This document shows positions 13,965-25,259 of a stretch of DNA of 64,000 nucleotides, piece after piece; position 1 is the stretch's first letter; every line of letters begins with the position of its first letter. The position numbers and the translations under genes are program-made. The notes below the pieces were generated by a model. The model had not been told where the DNA came from. It saw only the letters and a list, made by a program, of their open reading frames with translations, and did not search any database. The DNA comes from Emydura subglobosa (taxonomy: Eukaryota > Chordata > Testudines > Chelidae): assembly GCA_007922225.1 (NCBI GenBank), contig ML679969.1:23018475-23082474 (forward strand), read 5' to 3'.

Positions 13965-14115
13965 ACAGTCAGCGTTTAAAGCCAGAAGGGACCACCAGAC
14001 CATCTAGTCTGACCTCATGTATCTCTCAGGCTCTCATGCACCATCCCTAGTCCAATTCATTCTCCAAAGCCTTGACAACCTGCCCAGATATTGAAATGCT
14101 AGCTCTGTTGGACCA
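13965..14115 (-). mobile_element. CR1 3'-end fragment, antisense
   Basis: The segment contains GCCAGAAGGGACCACCAGA and ATCTAGTCTGACCTCATGTA, hallmark strings of reptile CR1 3' regions read in antisense. It is short, as expected for a 5'-truncated insertion. Limits are approximate. Confidence 0.7.
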
Positions 14116-14119
14116 ATGC

Positions 14120-17100
14120 AAAAAACTGGTTCCAAAGACGAGAGCTGTTCTTTGAAAACATGCTGCTTAGCCTTCAGCCCCTCATGATTGTAGCAAGTGA
14201 CTGTTGGATTTGAGGATCTCTGCTGATCTCAAATCACATGGTACCATACAAGGAAAAAGGCAGACAACAGTAGAATGGGTCCCAAGCTTCGGTAGGCCTC
14301 CTGCACATCTTGAATGGGGTCCACATGGACAGCACATCTTGAAGAAACACAACTTTCTACCTGTGTATAACTGAAAAATCAGAATTCTTGGCCATTGCTG
14401 GTAACTAATTATCTAAAAGCAGCTGGGGACCCAATAAACACTGAATATTGTGAACCTTGGTCACAAAAGCCAGACACACCCTGCCTGATGAGACAACTAA
14501 AATAGCTCCTGCCAATTCTTCAAACTGTTTACTCCAGCTGACAAGAATTACCTTAGTCTTATATGACCTGAGTCTCTGTCAGCTAGTCTTTATTCAAGCT
14601 CCAGTCTCAGCTAGGCACTGGGTAAATTACAACACGGTGCCAGGTTACATAGGATGAAAACACAGAACTGGGTTTCTCTCCCATACTAAGGACACCATAG
14701 CCCTTTTTCCTCATAAACGATGCTTAAAGCTCCCCCCCACACCGAACAAGAGCGCAGAACAGAACTCTGTGGAATACTTAGCACACGTGAGCAGGTACCC
14801 AGGACTGTGATATGGGATCTCCAAAGGAACTGAGCCCCTTAGGGCAGACTCCATATATAGCTGCTAGGGTCTGCAAGTGACAACACCACTTCCTGGCCAA
14901 GTTAGTCAATAGATCTGTATTAATCAGCCAAGACATCTGATTATCTGCCATCAGGAAGACAGCAACCAGCAAAACCCCACAGCATGTTCTCAGTATCACT
15001 TTCAGGACTAACCCAGATTGGTGTGGGTTGAGATGACTGGAGAATCCAGGTGTTGTTAGGAGCTGTCTTGCCACAGCCTTCCCCACAAAACAGAATGATA
15101 AAATCTTCAGAGTTTGTCAGCATCAAGAATTTTGTTTTGAGCAAGGATCTAAAGTGAGCACTTTAAGAGAAATGTCACCTAATGAAGCCTGACAATCAGC
15201 ATCTATAACAGCCTTCACAGGGTCCCGTTGGTTTTCACTAGCCAAGAGGGACATATCTACAAGTTCTAGCGCAAAGCTCCCTCAGAATCTCTGTGAACAA
15301 CAGAAGAGGCAAATTAGCCTCTCTTCCCCTCCTGCACAGCTTCAGAACAGGATTTCAAAAACTATGGGCCATGATAAGTCAGGCTTAGTACATGACTTCC
15401 ATCATCAGTTTGTATTCCCTTCTCCTACAGTGTCCTATGAGGAAAAGGTCAAGAAAGAGGCTGTGTAGGGGCCTCTGTTACCCATGGTCAATGACAGAAG
15501 TGATGATGAAACAACTGGCCATCAGAGTGGTCAACCAGCTAAGGAGTAAGCTGAGCACTATTATCCCCAAACAGGCTCCATTAGCCTCAGAGGTTGAGCC
15601 GAAGAGAGAAGCCCTTCAGCCTGATGAGAGCGATGGGCCTCCTCCTCCAGTTGAAGAGGTAATGGTTGGTCCATGACGACAGTACAACATCCATGCCCTC
15701 AGGCCTCTAACCCAAGCTCAAAAACAAAATGCAGAGAGTGGCCAGGAACTGACATGGAGACAAACTACCTAGGACAGTCCCCTGGTGGTCATCAGGAAAT
15801 CCCAAGGCATCTGAGAAGAGACATTATCTACATGGAGAATGAAATCACCCCAATACAAGTAGAACTTGTAGAAATTGTCACCAGTGCAGGCGGTCTCCTA
15901 CAGTGAACTTCTTAGGACTGAATTTTCCTCTCAGTCACACTGGTACAACCATACTGACCTCAGAGATACAGAAAAACTTCACAAGGAGAATCCAGCTATC
16001 TCCCTTTTGTGCTCTTACACCTCAAGGACTTATACTGCACATCAAATGTTAACTAATTTTTAAATATCTAGACCTTCTGTGTGCCTAGTCTCTCAACACT
16101 TCACTCTGCTTTTTGGTTTTACTTAGTTAGAATTGCAGGCTGCAGAGTTTTATACCTTGTTCCAGTGAACTGTACAGCACTGGACTTTTGTGAATGGGAC
16201 TCTGTTTCCCCCATTCACCATCTGGGACCTACTGTGTCACTACTGCTCACCTGCCAGTCTATTGTAGCGGTTTTACACTACCATGGAACTCGGGGTGCTG
16301 AAATGCCAGCCTCACTGCACAAATGAAGTGGAGGTGGCATGCACTGGCAAACACTGCATTCATCTTTGATTGGTAAACTAGTATCATTATCTGAGGAACC
16401 ACTGACTGACAAAGGTACTTCAAAAGAAAATATCAGGTGCTGTGCCATAGCAACTATTCCTCCTCCTCCCCTCACCCAAAGGAGTTCTTCTGCTACTTCC
16501 CAAGGTAACATTTCTGGAAAATAGTTCCAAGAACTGTTGCAGAACACAGCTGTCTGCTTGGTAAGAGAACTGGTAATACCCACCCTCCATGAGCTACCCG
16601 GGTTAATGATAAATCAATAAGTTTGAGAGTTAACTGATAACTATCCCTTAATCTAGGCCTAAGGTGCTTGAACAACTCTCTAGCAATTTTAGAGCTTACA
16701 CCTTCAAAGCCATCTAGGTCTGCTGGACTGTCTTCTTCCCACCCTGAGGTTCAATCTAAAGCAGACCTGGTCCTTCTCAGTTCTGGGACCATGATTACGG
16801 GGCTCTCCTCCGAAGGAGGCCAGAGTCCTTTCTGGGCCTATCTTCAAGGCAAAATTTCAGTACAAAGCCTTTGTTTGTTAATACACCTTGTTCTCCTTTT
16901 TCATAACCTCTTCTAGTTCAAATTACCTTCTCTTTGCCCATTAGAGCAACTCATTTTCCTGAGCCAGTGGATCCAATTTTGGTTTATTTCTTTTAGTTTC
17001 ACACAATGCCCTAGATGTGTGGAAACCAACACTAGAAAACAAATCCACGCTCTACCTTTCATTCCCCATATACTCCCAAATCACAATTGTAAGTGCTCTG

Positions 17101-19090
17101 AACTTGCTATAACTACCCAGAAAGCCAGCTGAGAGTTTGGTACTCGGCTCCATCTCAGGCTATTAAGATTCATTACACAGATAAACTTGACATGTGGCCC
17201 TGATAACCCTCACATGTTTTTTATTTCACAAATTCTGAAATAAATTTCAAACCACTACATCAGATGACTGTACGTTGCCCTCATGGATGCCACTACACCC
17301 TGTTCATACAACTAACAATTTTCACAGTAACTAATATACTTCAAAAGACAACAAAAAAGCAGCGGGAGATTAAAAGAAACCAACACAAAGCAAACCAAAG
17401 ACAACTATCTGGCATGAACAACATGTGAGTGAGGAGATGGAGCATCAATCGTTTGAGAACTGATTCCTGGCTCCACCACTCCAACGCACAAATTCTTTGC
17501 TGCCAAAATTATTTAGAGAAGCATTTTTCAGTTGCATTCAGACCATTACGCTCAGTAATTCCAAACACACCAGAGATCAGTTTTAAAAAAAAGAACAATG
17601 CCAAATATTTTAGATCCAAAGTTTCGGTTTTGGCTAACAAAATTTCTAATGACCCTAGGTTTAGAGAAGTTCATTAAAATTAAAATTCCTTGAGCCTTAA
17701 AAAAAAAATGCCACCTCCCTGCCATGTCTGCAACCCAGACACAAAGCTTTTTGCACAATTGTAGAGAACCAGAGAGTGTGAAACTGACTGAAACAAAAGC
17801 GAAGCTAGCCAGTGCAAAGGGACACCATCAATCTCCCTTCCTTCTCAAATTATTTAATTTTACAAGCAACATGCAAGATTCCCATAGCTGAAAGATCAGA
17901 GAAAAAAAATCTCTGATCAGTTTACTTTGTCCTTTATGTCAAAGCATCATTTTGACAGCACTTTGTAACCATTTCATTGTTACACTACCAAAACTTCATT
18001 ATCCTCAGTTTCCTCATTTTTGTGTAAAGAGGAGTAAAATGTTTTATGAAGTAAAAAGAGAATATTTAAAAAAAAAAAAATGAAATGTGGTTGTTAAAGC
18101 CCAAAAAGGGGGATTCAGAAGCAGAGGTAGAACCTCCAACAACTAACATTTTTTCAAACTTTCTAGATGTCAACACTGACCATGCCTTTTTAACTATCCA
18201 AATTGAGTTAACAGCAAAAAGTAGACAACCAATAGCGGAAGTGAAAAGTAAAGGCAGAGTAAAACTGAACATTTTAAAAAACGAAGGTATTTTTTTAAAT
18301 AATTATTTTTAATTTAAAAAGTCTTGACAGTGTCTATTTAACAGAAAACTCTCTGGAATGAACTTCAGCAAATTCCTGTCTTTCTGAAAACTACCATGAA
18401 TTAGGAGAAGCAGGTTTTTTAATTAATAATCTTATTTCTGACTAGCCCATCATATGCTCATTTTCTACAAACTGAGTTGGCAAAAACCAGAAAATCCAGC
18501 ACTGCTAGTTATACTCCGAGTTTTCACATTTTGTATAAGTTCCCCAAAAGCATAAACCTGTTTTAGCATTCTTGTACATCAATGTCAGGATATCCACCTC
18601 CAGCCCCGACAACTTTAGAAATAATAGGAATAAGTCAATCAGATTTGGTATATGCCCTGACATGGAAAGTCTGGACTTCCAAAAAAAAAAAAAAAAAAAT
18701 TAGTGTTTGTGAAAGTTGCTGGCTCCCCTGAAGTCCTCAATCCAAAACCGTCAGCTTATTTTTTTGTTTAAAAAGCGTTAACTGTTTATCTTAGAGAAAT
18801 TAAAAGGGGGAGACCAACTTTGAGGAAGGGAGAGGAAGCATGTAAAGGTGCAAAAATATAACACGGTAACCCTGTAAAGCTTTGAGGAAATGCTAAGGGT
18901 TTTTTCTTCTTAAAGGCCAGAAAAAATATCCAAGGGTCAGTTTGAGAGTTTACAGGTGTTAGATTACATAAAGGTGGAAGCATAATGCAAAGAAGCATTG
19001 TCAAGAACTTCAGGTTTGAATTATTAAAAAAGTTGTGTGTGTTGGCATTAGATAAAAATGCATATTTACCAAATCTTCACTGACCAACAA
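14120..19090. other. Intergenic DNA, mostly unassigned
   Basis: No gene is recognised. Frames at 15392-15676, 15673-15906 and 14778-15086 are short, overlap each other and look like decayed repeat text. The 14.2-16.6 kb part has the patchwork look of an old long repeat that I cannot classify. From about 17 kb the sequence is AT-rich, with runs such as 20 A near 18680-18699. Confidence 0.3.
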
Positions 19091-19099
19091 TAAAAGCTA

Positions 19100-22000
19100 C
19101 TCAGGTATGAAAAATCAATTCAATTTATAATGTAAATGTTTATTCTTTTTTCCCTTCCTCCCACTCCGTTCCTCCCCAAATTCAGTTTATTTTTTTCTTG
19201 GGAGACATATAGCACCACTGCATTAGAACGTACAAGAAATGAAAACAGTGAGTACAACTGATATAGATCCATTGACTTTTTATTACAAATTTACTTTATC
19301 ATGTGGCTTCAAAAAGTTTAAATCAATACCCTATTTTCTGTATGCCAGTACAAAGCAAAATCTATTTTACAAATTAAATATCTAAAAATTTGACAAAAAT
19401 AAAGTTTTATGGAAAACAGTTATAAAAAATCTTAAATCCCCTTTTAAGAAGGTCACAGGTAACAGTCCCTCCCCACCCCTGCTGTCCTGTTATACAATAT
19501 TAATGTTAACCATTTTTAGAATAGGTAGGTATGTTATATTTTGCTGTTAGCATACAAAAGTCACACTAATAGCGTTATTTGTATATACTCCAGTTAGTGC
19601 ATGAATGCCATCTGATTGTAATATAATCATCTATCTTTAATTGAATCCTAATTTACATTTGATAGTTTGCATAGTTTGAAAGGGATAAAGGTTATATTAC
19701 AACCAATCATAAAAAGAGTAGTTACAGTGCTATTTTTAAAGGCAACAAAGTAATTGCTCCCAAATTAAGTTATCAGTCTGCTGTAGGCAGGTGTTAAAAT
19801 TACCAGCAGCTTTCTGCCTTGCCTGATATGATTGTTACGTCTCACTAGCCATTCAAAATGGACAGCCTCTCTGCTCTTTAGAATATCTATAAAGTTCTTA
19901 GTAAATTGCTAGTTTTGCACAACTTCTCAAAGAACGCTACACTGAGCAAATTTCAACCCCCGCAAGGGATACTCAAAAAAGTGACACTGTCAAGTATTTT
20001 TTTTAAATAAAAGGTTTTAATTTTTTAAAACTCTCCATTGTGTATGACACCCTTTGAGACGCTTGAAAATAACACTCACCCCTCACCCCTATACTGAATT
20101 TTTCTATTTGGCAACAGCTGAATTTCCCCCCTCCACTTCCTAGGGTGCAAAAGCCAACTTGGCTTTACTTGTAAACTTCCTTGTTGTCATAGTCATCATC
20201 AATGATTTCGGTAGGGTTCTGGTTTGATAGTTAGCTTTTGCTCCCCCTGTGATTGGATGGCTGCCTCTTGCAGCACAAGCAGAACAATAAATAAGAGGCA
20301 TGAATCAACAGTGGCTAATTTTTTTTATTTAATTTCTCAGAGACAGAGCAATTAATTTTTTTAAAACAAAAAAAAGATGAACTTAGAATCTGGAGGACAT
20401 TCTCCGTTAGATTATAACCACTTAAAAAGAGGTCATATTTTAATTGTAAATTACTTGACAGTGTCCCTTTAACTTAAAAATAAATGAATGTCAGTATTGC
20501 AATGAATTTCAAGTTTTCTTGCATTTAGTCATAAAAAGTAGTTTTATCATGCTCTTGGACCTTTTCTACAAGACATTTAAAAGCATATCATCAAGGAAAA
20601 TATAAGGCATACTTTTCGGGAATTAAATTTCTTGGCACATTTGAGCATACTGTCTTTTTAGAACAACACATATGGTCAAATATACCATTACCTTTATTCA
20701 TCTAACATTAAACAGGGTTTTCCAACTGTATTTTGTTTTAAATACTGAGATAAAGAACGTTGGTAAAGTACCGAGCACCACAGGAAAAAAATGAGATGCC
20801 AATACAATAAAATAAAATAAAATCCTTTACAGTCATTTAGTCTTTCATCAATACATTTATAAAGTCCTAGAAATCTGGATGTGGATATAACTTAAAACAA
20901 AAACAAAACACTGACCACAAGTTCTCAGACACTGTTCACAACACTGCTAAAACTGTATTAAGCTGTAATGGTATGAATGGAACTGCACAGCCCATGCACT
21001 TCTTCACCCAATTAGACCCATGTAGGATATAATTTTTTCAGGTAAAGATTTCCCTGTAGTCAATTTTGACCCTGGGGAAAAGCCTATGTATTTAACAATG
21101 CTTAACGTTAACTGAAATGTAAAGGAGGACACTTTGCAGTGTTTTCACTGACTCACACTACTTATTGCTGATAACGTAGAACACTTGTAACTATGAGCAA
21201 TGTGTGTCAATCTTCAGTATAATTTTTAAAACCATAGTAAACAGTAGAACTAAGACATAGTCAAGTAGCAATATCAAAGCAATTAACTTTCCTAACTACG
21301 TGTAGCAGCATGGAGAATGCAGTCCTTTCCACATCACAGTTGAAATACAATAAATGAAACTGCTCATCAAACCCTCCAATTAAAAAAGCAGGTCATTAGA
21401 CGTTTACATGCAATTGAGAACCATATCAAATGTCACATTATGCACTAGGAAAGCTTATTTTTACTATCTGGAAATAGGAAAAGTGCACCTTAATGAAGCA
21501 ATTTAATCATTTCCAATGATTGTTAAAGAAACAAATCCTTAACTTCAGTACTGTCATCTCATATTTAACTTTCTGTGAATACTAATAGCAAACTTTTTTA
21601 AAGGGAAATACATGCAATGGAAATAACTTTTGTTTTGACACTTGCAGTACACATCTCCAAAACCAGAGAACTATATTTTTAATTAAAAAAAACAGCAAAA
21701 AATAAAAATCCTGTAAAGAAACTTCCCCCTCCCCCCTTCTAGGCCAGATCCTTTACAATCAATGAGAAGCATAGATAAACTTCCTGTTCCTACAGGTGGT
21801 GTCTTCTATATACAGCAGTTAGGTCTACATGGTTAAATTTGTCAAGAATGTTAAGAAAAATGATTGCATCCCCAAAACTTTTGAGTTGAACAAGATTCTT
21901 GTTTTTCTTAAAAGGTTTTCTACAGAATTGCAACCAGAAAATTTACTGTTTAAGGCATCTTTTATAACATTTTCTCTTCACTCATAATGATGATAGTCAT

Positions 22001-23646
22001 GCAGCAGTTTAATGATAAAAATATATTAATATTTTACTATACAGCAGCAAGAAGTTAGTCAATTAAAAGCACACAAACGTTTTCAAAAGAAAAACCTGTA
22101 AAAAGTCTATGACTACAAATATTTCAATTTGGAGAACACAATTTGACAAATTAGTGTTCTGCTAAGTTCTGCATTTTCATATCCTACACTTTTACTATAT
22201 CTCACAAGTACATACTTTTGATAGAAGGCTTGTACACTTGGGGGTCACAACTACATTTATAATGTATGTAGCCAGTATAACTAGCACCACAGCTACATGG
22301 AAATCCTTTACATACACCATCTTGGCTTTCACTTTTAAATGAAACTCAAAATCCATGGCTCAGTAGGATTACTCTATAATTGTGTTGCACTGATTTCTAT
22401 CACAGGCCTACATAAGTTAATAGCACTGGCACAAATCAAAGTATAGGTTCAGACCTTTTACAAGTGTTAGTGCCAGTGACCACACAAAAGACTCACTACC
22501 TGTTGTCCAAAAACAGGTTTACTGGAAATTGCTGCACGTTAGGTAAGTACTTTAAGTACACATAATAAAAAAAATATATTATGAACAATACAAGTACATC
22601 TCATATACACAATAATGACAATACGCCTACTTAATTGTAAACCAAACAGGTGCAGAAAAATATTATGGGAGGAGATCCTTTACTTTTTTTTTTTTTTTTT
22701 TACTATTTGAATAACTTTGGTTCAAACGTAAAAATCACAAGTTAGCAAATTTCATTTAAATGCCTTTTTTAATAATTTTTCTTCATGTTCACAGAAGTTT
22801 CACTGACCATTTTTATATGTTTTAAGGTCCAGATGCAATGCATATTGTATAAAAGAGAGCACTTATTGTTTACCTTGCATGAATTAAACCTACGTACCTT
22901 TTAACTCTACAAACTTCTGCATAACATTTAGACAAAGCTCAGACACACAGCATGCCTAGCCCTCATATATATACACATCTCTAATCACAGGTATATAGGG
23001 TGTCAAATATACTATAACCTCCATGTAAGGTTTGAAATTTGGTAACAAAATGAGAAGAAAAAACTAAAAATATTATTTTACGTGTTCTAAAATATCTCTT
23101 TTTTGTGCTAAAGTCAAATGTTAGCTCAACATGAAAAGGACTTTTTTATATAATTCAGCAATATTATAATCTTGACCATTTTTGCAAACACTTTTAATAA
23201 TAATAGCTTAAATGTGTACAAAAGTTCTTGGTTAATTAGGGAAATAAACACTCAGTTCTTTATATTTTTTTTTAATCAAGTAGGAAACACAGTTCATATA
23301 TAATGTTATTACTTTTTTTTTTTTTTTTAATTTTGTTTTTAGCAGCTGCTTACTGTTTTATATGGTGGATAAAGTGGAGGAACATCCAGCGATGGGTGGC
23401 CAGTCGGAGAAGTTGCTGAGCTGTCAGTTTGTGGAGGTTGGTTGAGTGGGTGGTGCTCCCTTGGAGTTATTAACAGGTACAATTTTTTTTTTTGTTGGTT
23501 TTACTTTTTTTTTTTTTTTTTTTAAATTTATCTCTCTCTGGTTCTGTGTCTGGGGTTCTCTTTATTACAGTATAAGTCTCTCTCTGTGTGTGTCTGTGTG
23601 TGTGTGTGTGCAGCAGGCAGGGAGGCAGCCAGGAGCCAAGTCGGGA
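19100..23646 (-). other. Probable long 3' UTR of PURA and flanking DNA
   Basis: This 4.5-kb stretch is AT-rich, lacks ORFs of note and is almost free of recognisable mobile elements. Those traits fit the several-kilobase 3' UTR that PURA mRNAs carry in other vertebrates. Minus-strand AATAAA signals include 23561-23566 (about 80 nt after the stop), 20693-20698, 20324-20329, 19186-19191 and 19139-19144. The last pair is my best guess for a distal cleavage site. Simple tracts include a GT/CT repeat at 23577-23610 and several long T runs. The distal limit is unproven. Confidence 0.4.
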
Positions 23647-24570
23647 TCAATCCTCCTCCGGCTCGTCGGCCTGCAGCAGGGTTCCGGGGGGCCCGACAGC
23701 GGCGGCGCTGCTCTCTGTCTCCGCCTGCGGCTCGGGCCCGGAGGAGGCGGCGGCGGCGGCGGCGGCCCGCTTGTCCCGCTGCTTCTCCTGGATCTTCTTC
23801 ATCTCGTCCGAATACTTGCAGAAGGTGTGGCCGAACTTGGCCCACACCTTGTAGGGGACGGTGATGGAGTTGCGGTAGGTGGGCTTCACCTCGCTCACCC
23901 GCATGAACACGCCGTACTTGTTGGAGCCCACGTCGAAGAAGAAGCGCTTGTTGTCCACAGTCAAGGAGGTGCCCTCGGGCAGCTCGGCCGGCTCCTCCTC
24001 CACGCCGTAGTCGTCGATGAGTTTGGCCAGGGCGTCGCGGAACTCGATGAGCCCCTGCGCCGGCAGCGCGATGGTCTGGCCCTGCGTGGAGCCCAGGCCG
24101 GGCCCCCGGTTGACGGTCTGGCGGATGCGGAGGAAGCGGCCGCGCTGGTTCTCCTTCAGATCCATGTAGTACTTGCGGTTCTCCCGCACCAGGAACTCGC
24201 TCTTCAGCGCCCGGCGCGGCTCGTCGGCGGCCTGCGCCAGCTCGGGCGGCTGGCTGGGGCCCAGCTGCGCGTAGTGCTCGATGAAGTCGCCCAGGTAGTC
24301 GCGGAACTCCACGGCCACCGACATGGAGAGCGTGAGGCGGCTCTTGTTGCCGCCGGCGCCCACCTCGGCGATCTTGAGGAAGCGGCCCTTGGCGTTCTGC
24401 TTCACGTCCAGGTAGAAGCGCTTGTTCTGGATGTCCACCCGCTTGGAGGCCAGCTCCTGGGTCTCGTGCTGCAGGCCGCCCCCCGGCCCCCCGCCGCCGG
24501 AGCCCGGCCCCCCGGCGCCCGGCGCGCCCCCGCCGCCGCCCTGCTCGCTGCCACTGTCTCTGTCCGCCAT
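23647..24570 (-). CDS. PURA: Pur-alpha, single-stranded purine-rich nucleic acid binding protein
   Basis: This is an uninterrupted 307-residue frame, matching the known single coding exon of vertebrate PURA. Pur-alpha binds purine-rich (GGN) single-stranded DNA and RNA, acts in transcription, replication and neuronal mRNA transport, and works in nucleus and cytoplasm. The layout is a Gly-rich N-terminus (about residues 11-32), PUR repeat I (about 37-101, including [18 protein letters not shown]), PUR repeat II (about 118-189, including [18 protein letters not shown]), PUR repeat III (about 198-256, including [18 protein letters not shown]), and an Ala-rich then acidic tail ending DEPEED. Human PURA has 322 residues; the difference lies in the shorter Gly run and a different tail, with Ala where mammals have a Gln run. 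The start is the first in-frame ATG and has A at -3 and G at +4. The frame stays open 45 codons further 5' but contains no other ATG. PURB and PURG were considered; the match to PURA through the repeats is much closer. Confidence 0.97.
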   Translation of the reverse strand: MADRDSGSEQGGGGGAPGAGGPGSGGGGPGGGLQHETQELASKRVDIQNKRFYLDVKQNAKGRFLKIAEVGAGGNKSRLTLSMSVAVEFRDYLGDFIEHYAQLGPSQPPELAQAADEPRRALKSEFLVRENRKYYMDLKENQRGRFLRIRQTVNRGPGLGSTQGQTIALPAQGLIEFRDALAKLIDDYGVEEEPAELPEGTSLTVDNKRFFFDVGSNKYGVFMRVSEVKPTYRNSITVPYKVWAKFGHTFCKYSDEMKKIQEKQRDKRAAAAAAASSGPEPQAETESSAAAVGPPGTLLQADEPEED

Positions 24571-24662
24571 GATGCTGCCCGCCCTGCGCCCGGCCGCCCG
24601 TCCGCTGCCGCCTCCGCCCGCCGCCGCTGCTGCTGCAACCCCCACAGCCACCAGCTGGCCGC

Positions 24663-24672
24663 TCTCGCGAGA
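24663..24672. promoter_or_regulatory. TCTCGCGAGA palindrome (CGCG element)
   Basis: The exact 10-bp palindrome TCTCGCGAGA lies 92 bp upstream of the PURA ATG, inside the CpG island. This motif is an established core element of TATA-less CpG-island promoters in vertebrates and is recognised by BANP (and reported for ZBTB33/Kaiso). It usually sits close to the transcription start, so a PURA start site near here is likely. Its use in this gene is inferred. Confidence 0.75.
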
Positions 24673-24673
24673 T

Positions 24674-24696
24674 CTGCGGGAGAGAGAGGAGAGAGC
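24674..24696 (-). promoter_or_regulatory. Possible 3' splice site in the PURA 5' UTR
   Basis: On the minus strand a pure run of CT-rich pyrimidines ends in CCCGCAG at 24674-24680, directly before ATCTCGCGAG. This is a good acceptor consensus about 100 nt before the ATG. PURA genes in mammals have been reported to have spliced untranslated 5' exons, so a leader intron ending here is plausible. Against it, the acceptor touches the CGCG promoter element, and CT-rich tracts are common in such islands. Confidence 0.4.
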
Positions 24697-24777
24697 GGGT
24701 AACACGGCAGAGAGAGAGGCGTACAGTACGGGGCGCCCTACTGTACAAGCGGCAGCGCCGCCCCGGACCTACAGACA

Positions 24778-24814
24778 GGCCGACCGACCGACAGACAGAC
24801 CGACTGACCGGCCG
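24778..24814. repeat. GACC/GACA tetranucleotide repeat in the PURA promoter
   Basis: About seven CGAC/AGAC-type tetramers (GACCGACCGACAGACAGACC) occur roughly 210-245 bp upstream of the PURA ATG. The tract could be polymorphic in length. Confidence 0.85.
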
Positions 24815-25072
24815 GCCCCGCCCCCCACGCGCACGCACGGCTCCGCCGCGCTTCCCCCTCCCCCAGCCCGGACTGATCCGCCAGCTTCTCCCCCCCCCCT
24901 CCAGCCGGCTGCCCCGGGCACACCGCTGGCCTCCTCTGCCGCAACACGGCCCCTGTCCCCGCAGAAGGGGACAGAAATCAAAGTGGCCCCCGCAGCCAGA
25001 TCGTGGCCAGCTCCCCCACCGAGCTTTGGCGCAACTGAAAGAAGGGGCAGGGAGGGAGTTCAAACCAATCCC

Positions 25073-25187
25073 TGCCAGCCGCCTCGTCCCCTCGGTGTAA
25101 GAGCTGCCCTGCCTTTAAAAATAACTTCACATAAATCACTGCCAGCCGCCGCGGCCTCCAGCTTTAAAAGCGGCCTTTAAAAATAAC
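25073..25187. promoter_or_regulatory. Duplicated GC/AT box upstream of PURA
   Basis: Two blocks repeat in the same order: TGCCAGCCGCC (25073 and 25140) followed by GCCTTTAAAAATAAC (25111 and 25173). A third TTTAAAA lies at about 25163. On the PURA strand the AT box reads GTTATTTTTAAAGGC, which resembles a TATA or MEF2-type site. It lies 540-620 bp upstream of the ATG within an otherwise CpG-rich stretch. A regulatory role is inferred from duplication and placement only. Confidence 0.4.
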
Positions 25188-25259
25188 GCCAGTGCCAGCG
25201 ACGCGCCTTGCCGGCGCCCTGAGAGATGCACGGAACAACCGGGCCAGGTACCTGAGCAA

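Larger units (their letters stand above)
24571..24705 (-). other. PURA 5' leader, open in frame with the CDS
   Basis: The reading frame continues upstream of the PURA ATG for 45 codons (Ser/Arg-rich, then Ala/Gly-rich) without a stop. It contains no ATG; the codon at 24703-24705 is GTG. I read this as a GC-rich 5' UTR that happens to be open. An N-terminally extended product from a near-cognate start cannot be excluded. Confidence 0.6.
23680..25250. promoter_or_regulatory. CpG island covering the PURA coding exon and promoter
   Basis: Base composition switches sharply from AT-rich (below about 23.65 kb) to very GC-rich with dense CpG, and falls off again near 25.25 kb. The island includes the whole coding exon, the leader, a GACC/GACA short tandem repeat at about 24778-24814 and GC-box-like G/C runs. 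No TATA box is placed at a normal distance from the CGCG element, which fits a dispersed, housekeeping-type promoter. Confidence 0.85.

Noticed and set aside
23446..24702. 418-codon open frame on the plus strand across PURA
   Set aside because: It is the antisense shadow of the GC-rich PURA exon; its Leu/Ala/Gly/Val-rich text follows from the codons on the other strand and shows no domain.
23528..25063. 511-codon minus-strand frame through PURA
   Set aside because: It is an alternative frame of the same GC-rich exon and promoter; the PUR repeats are in a different frame, and this one is Arg/Gly low complexity.
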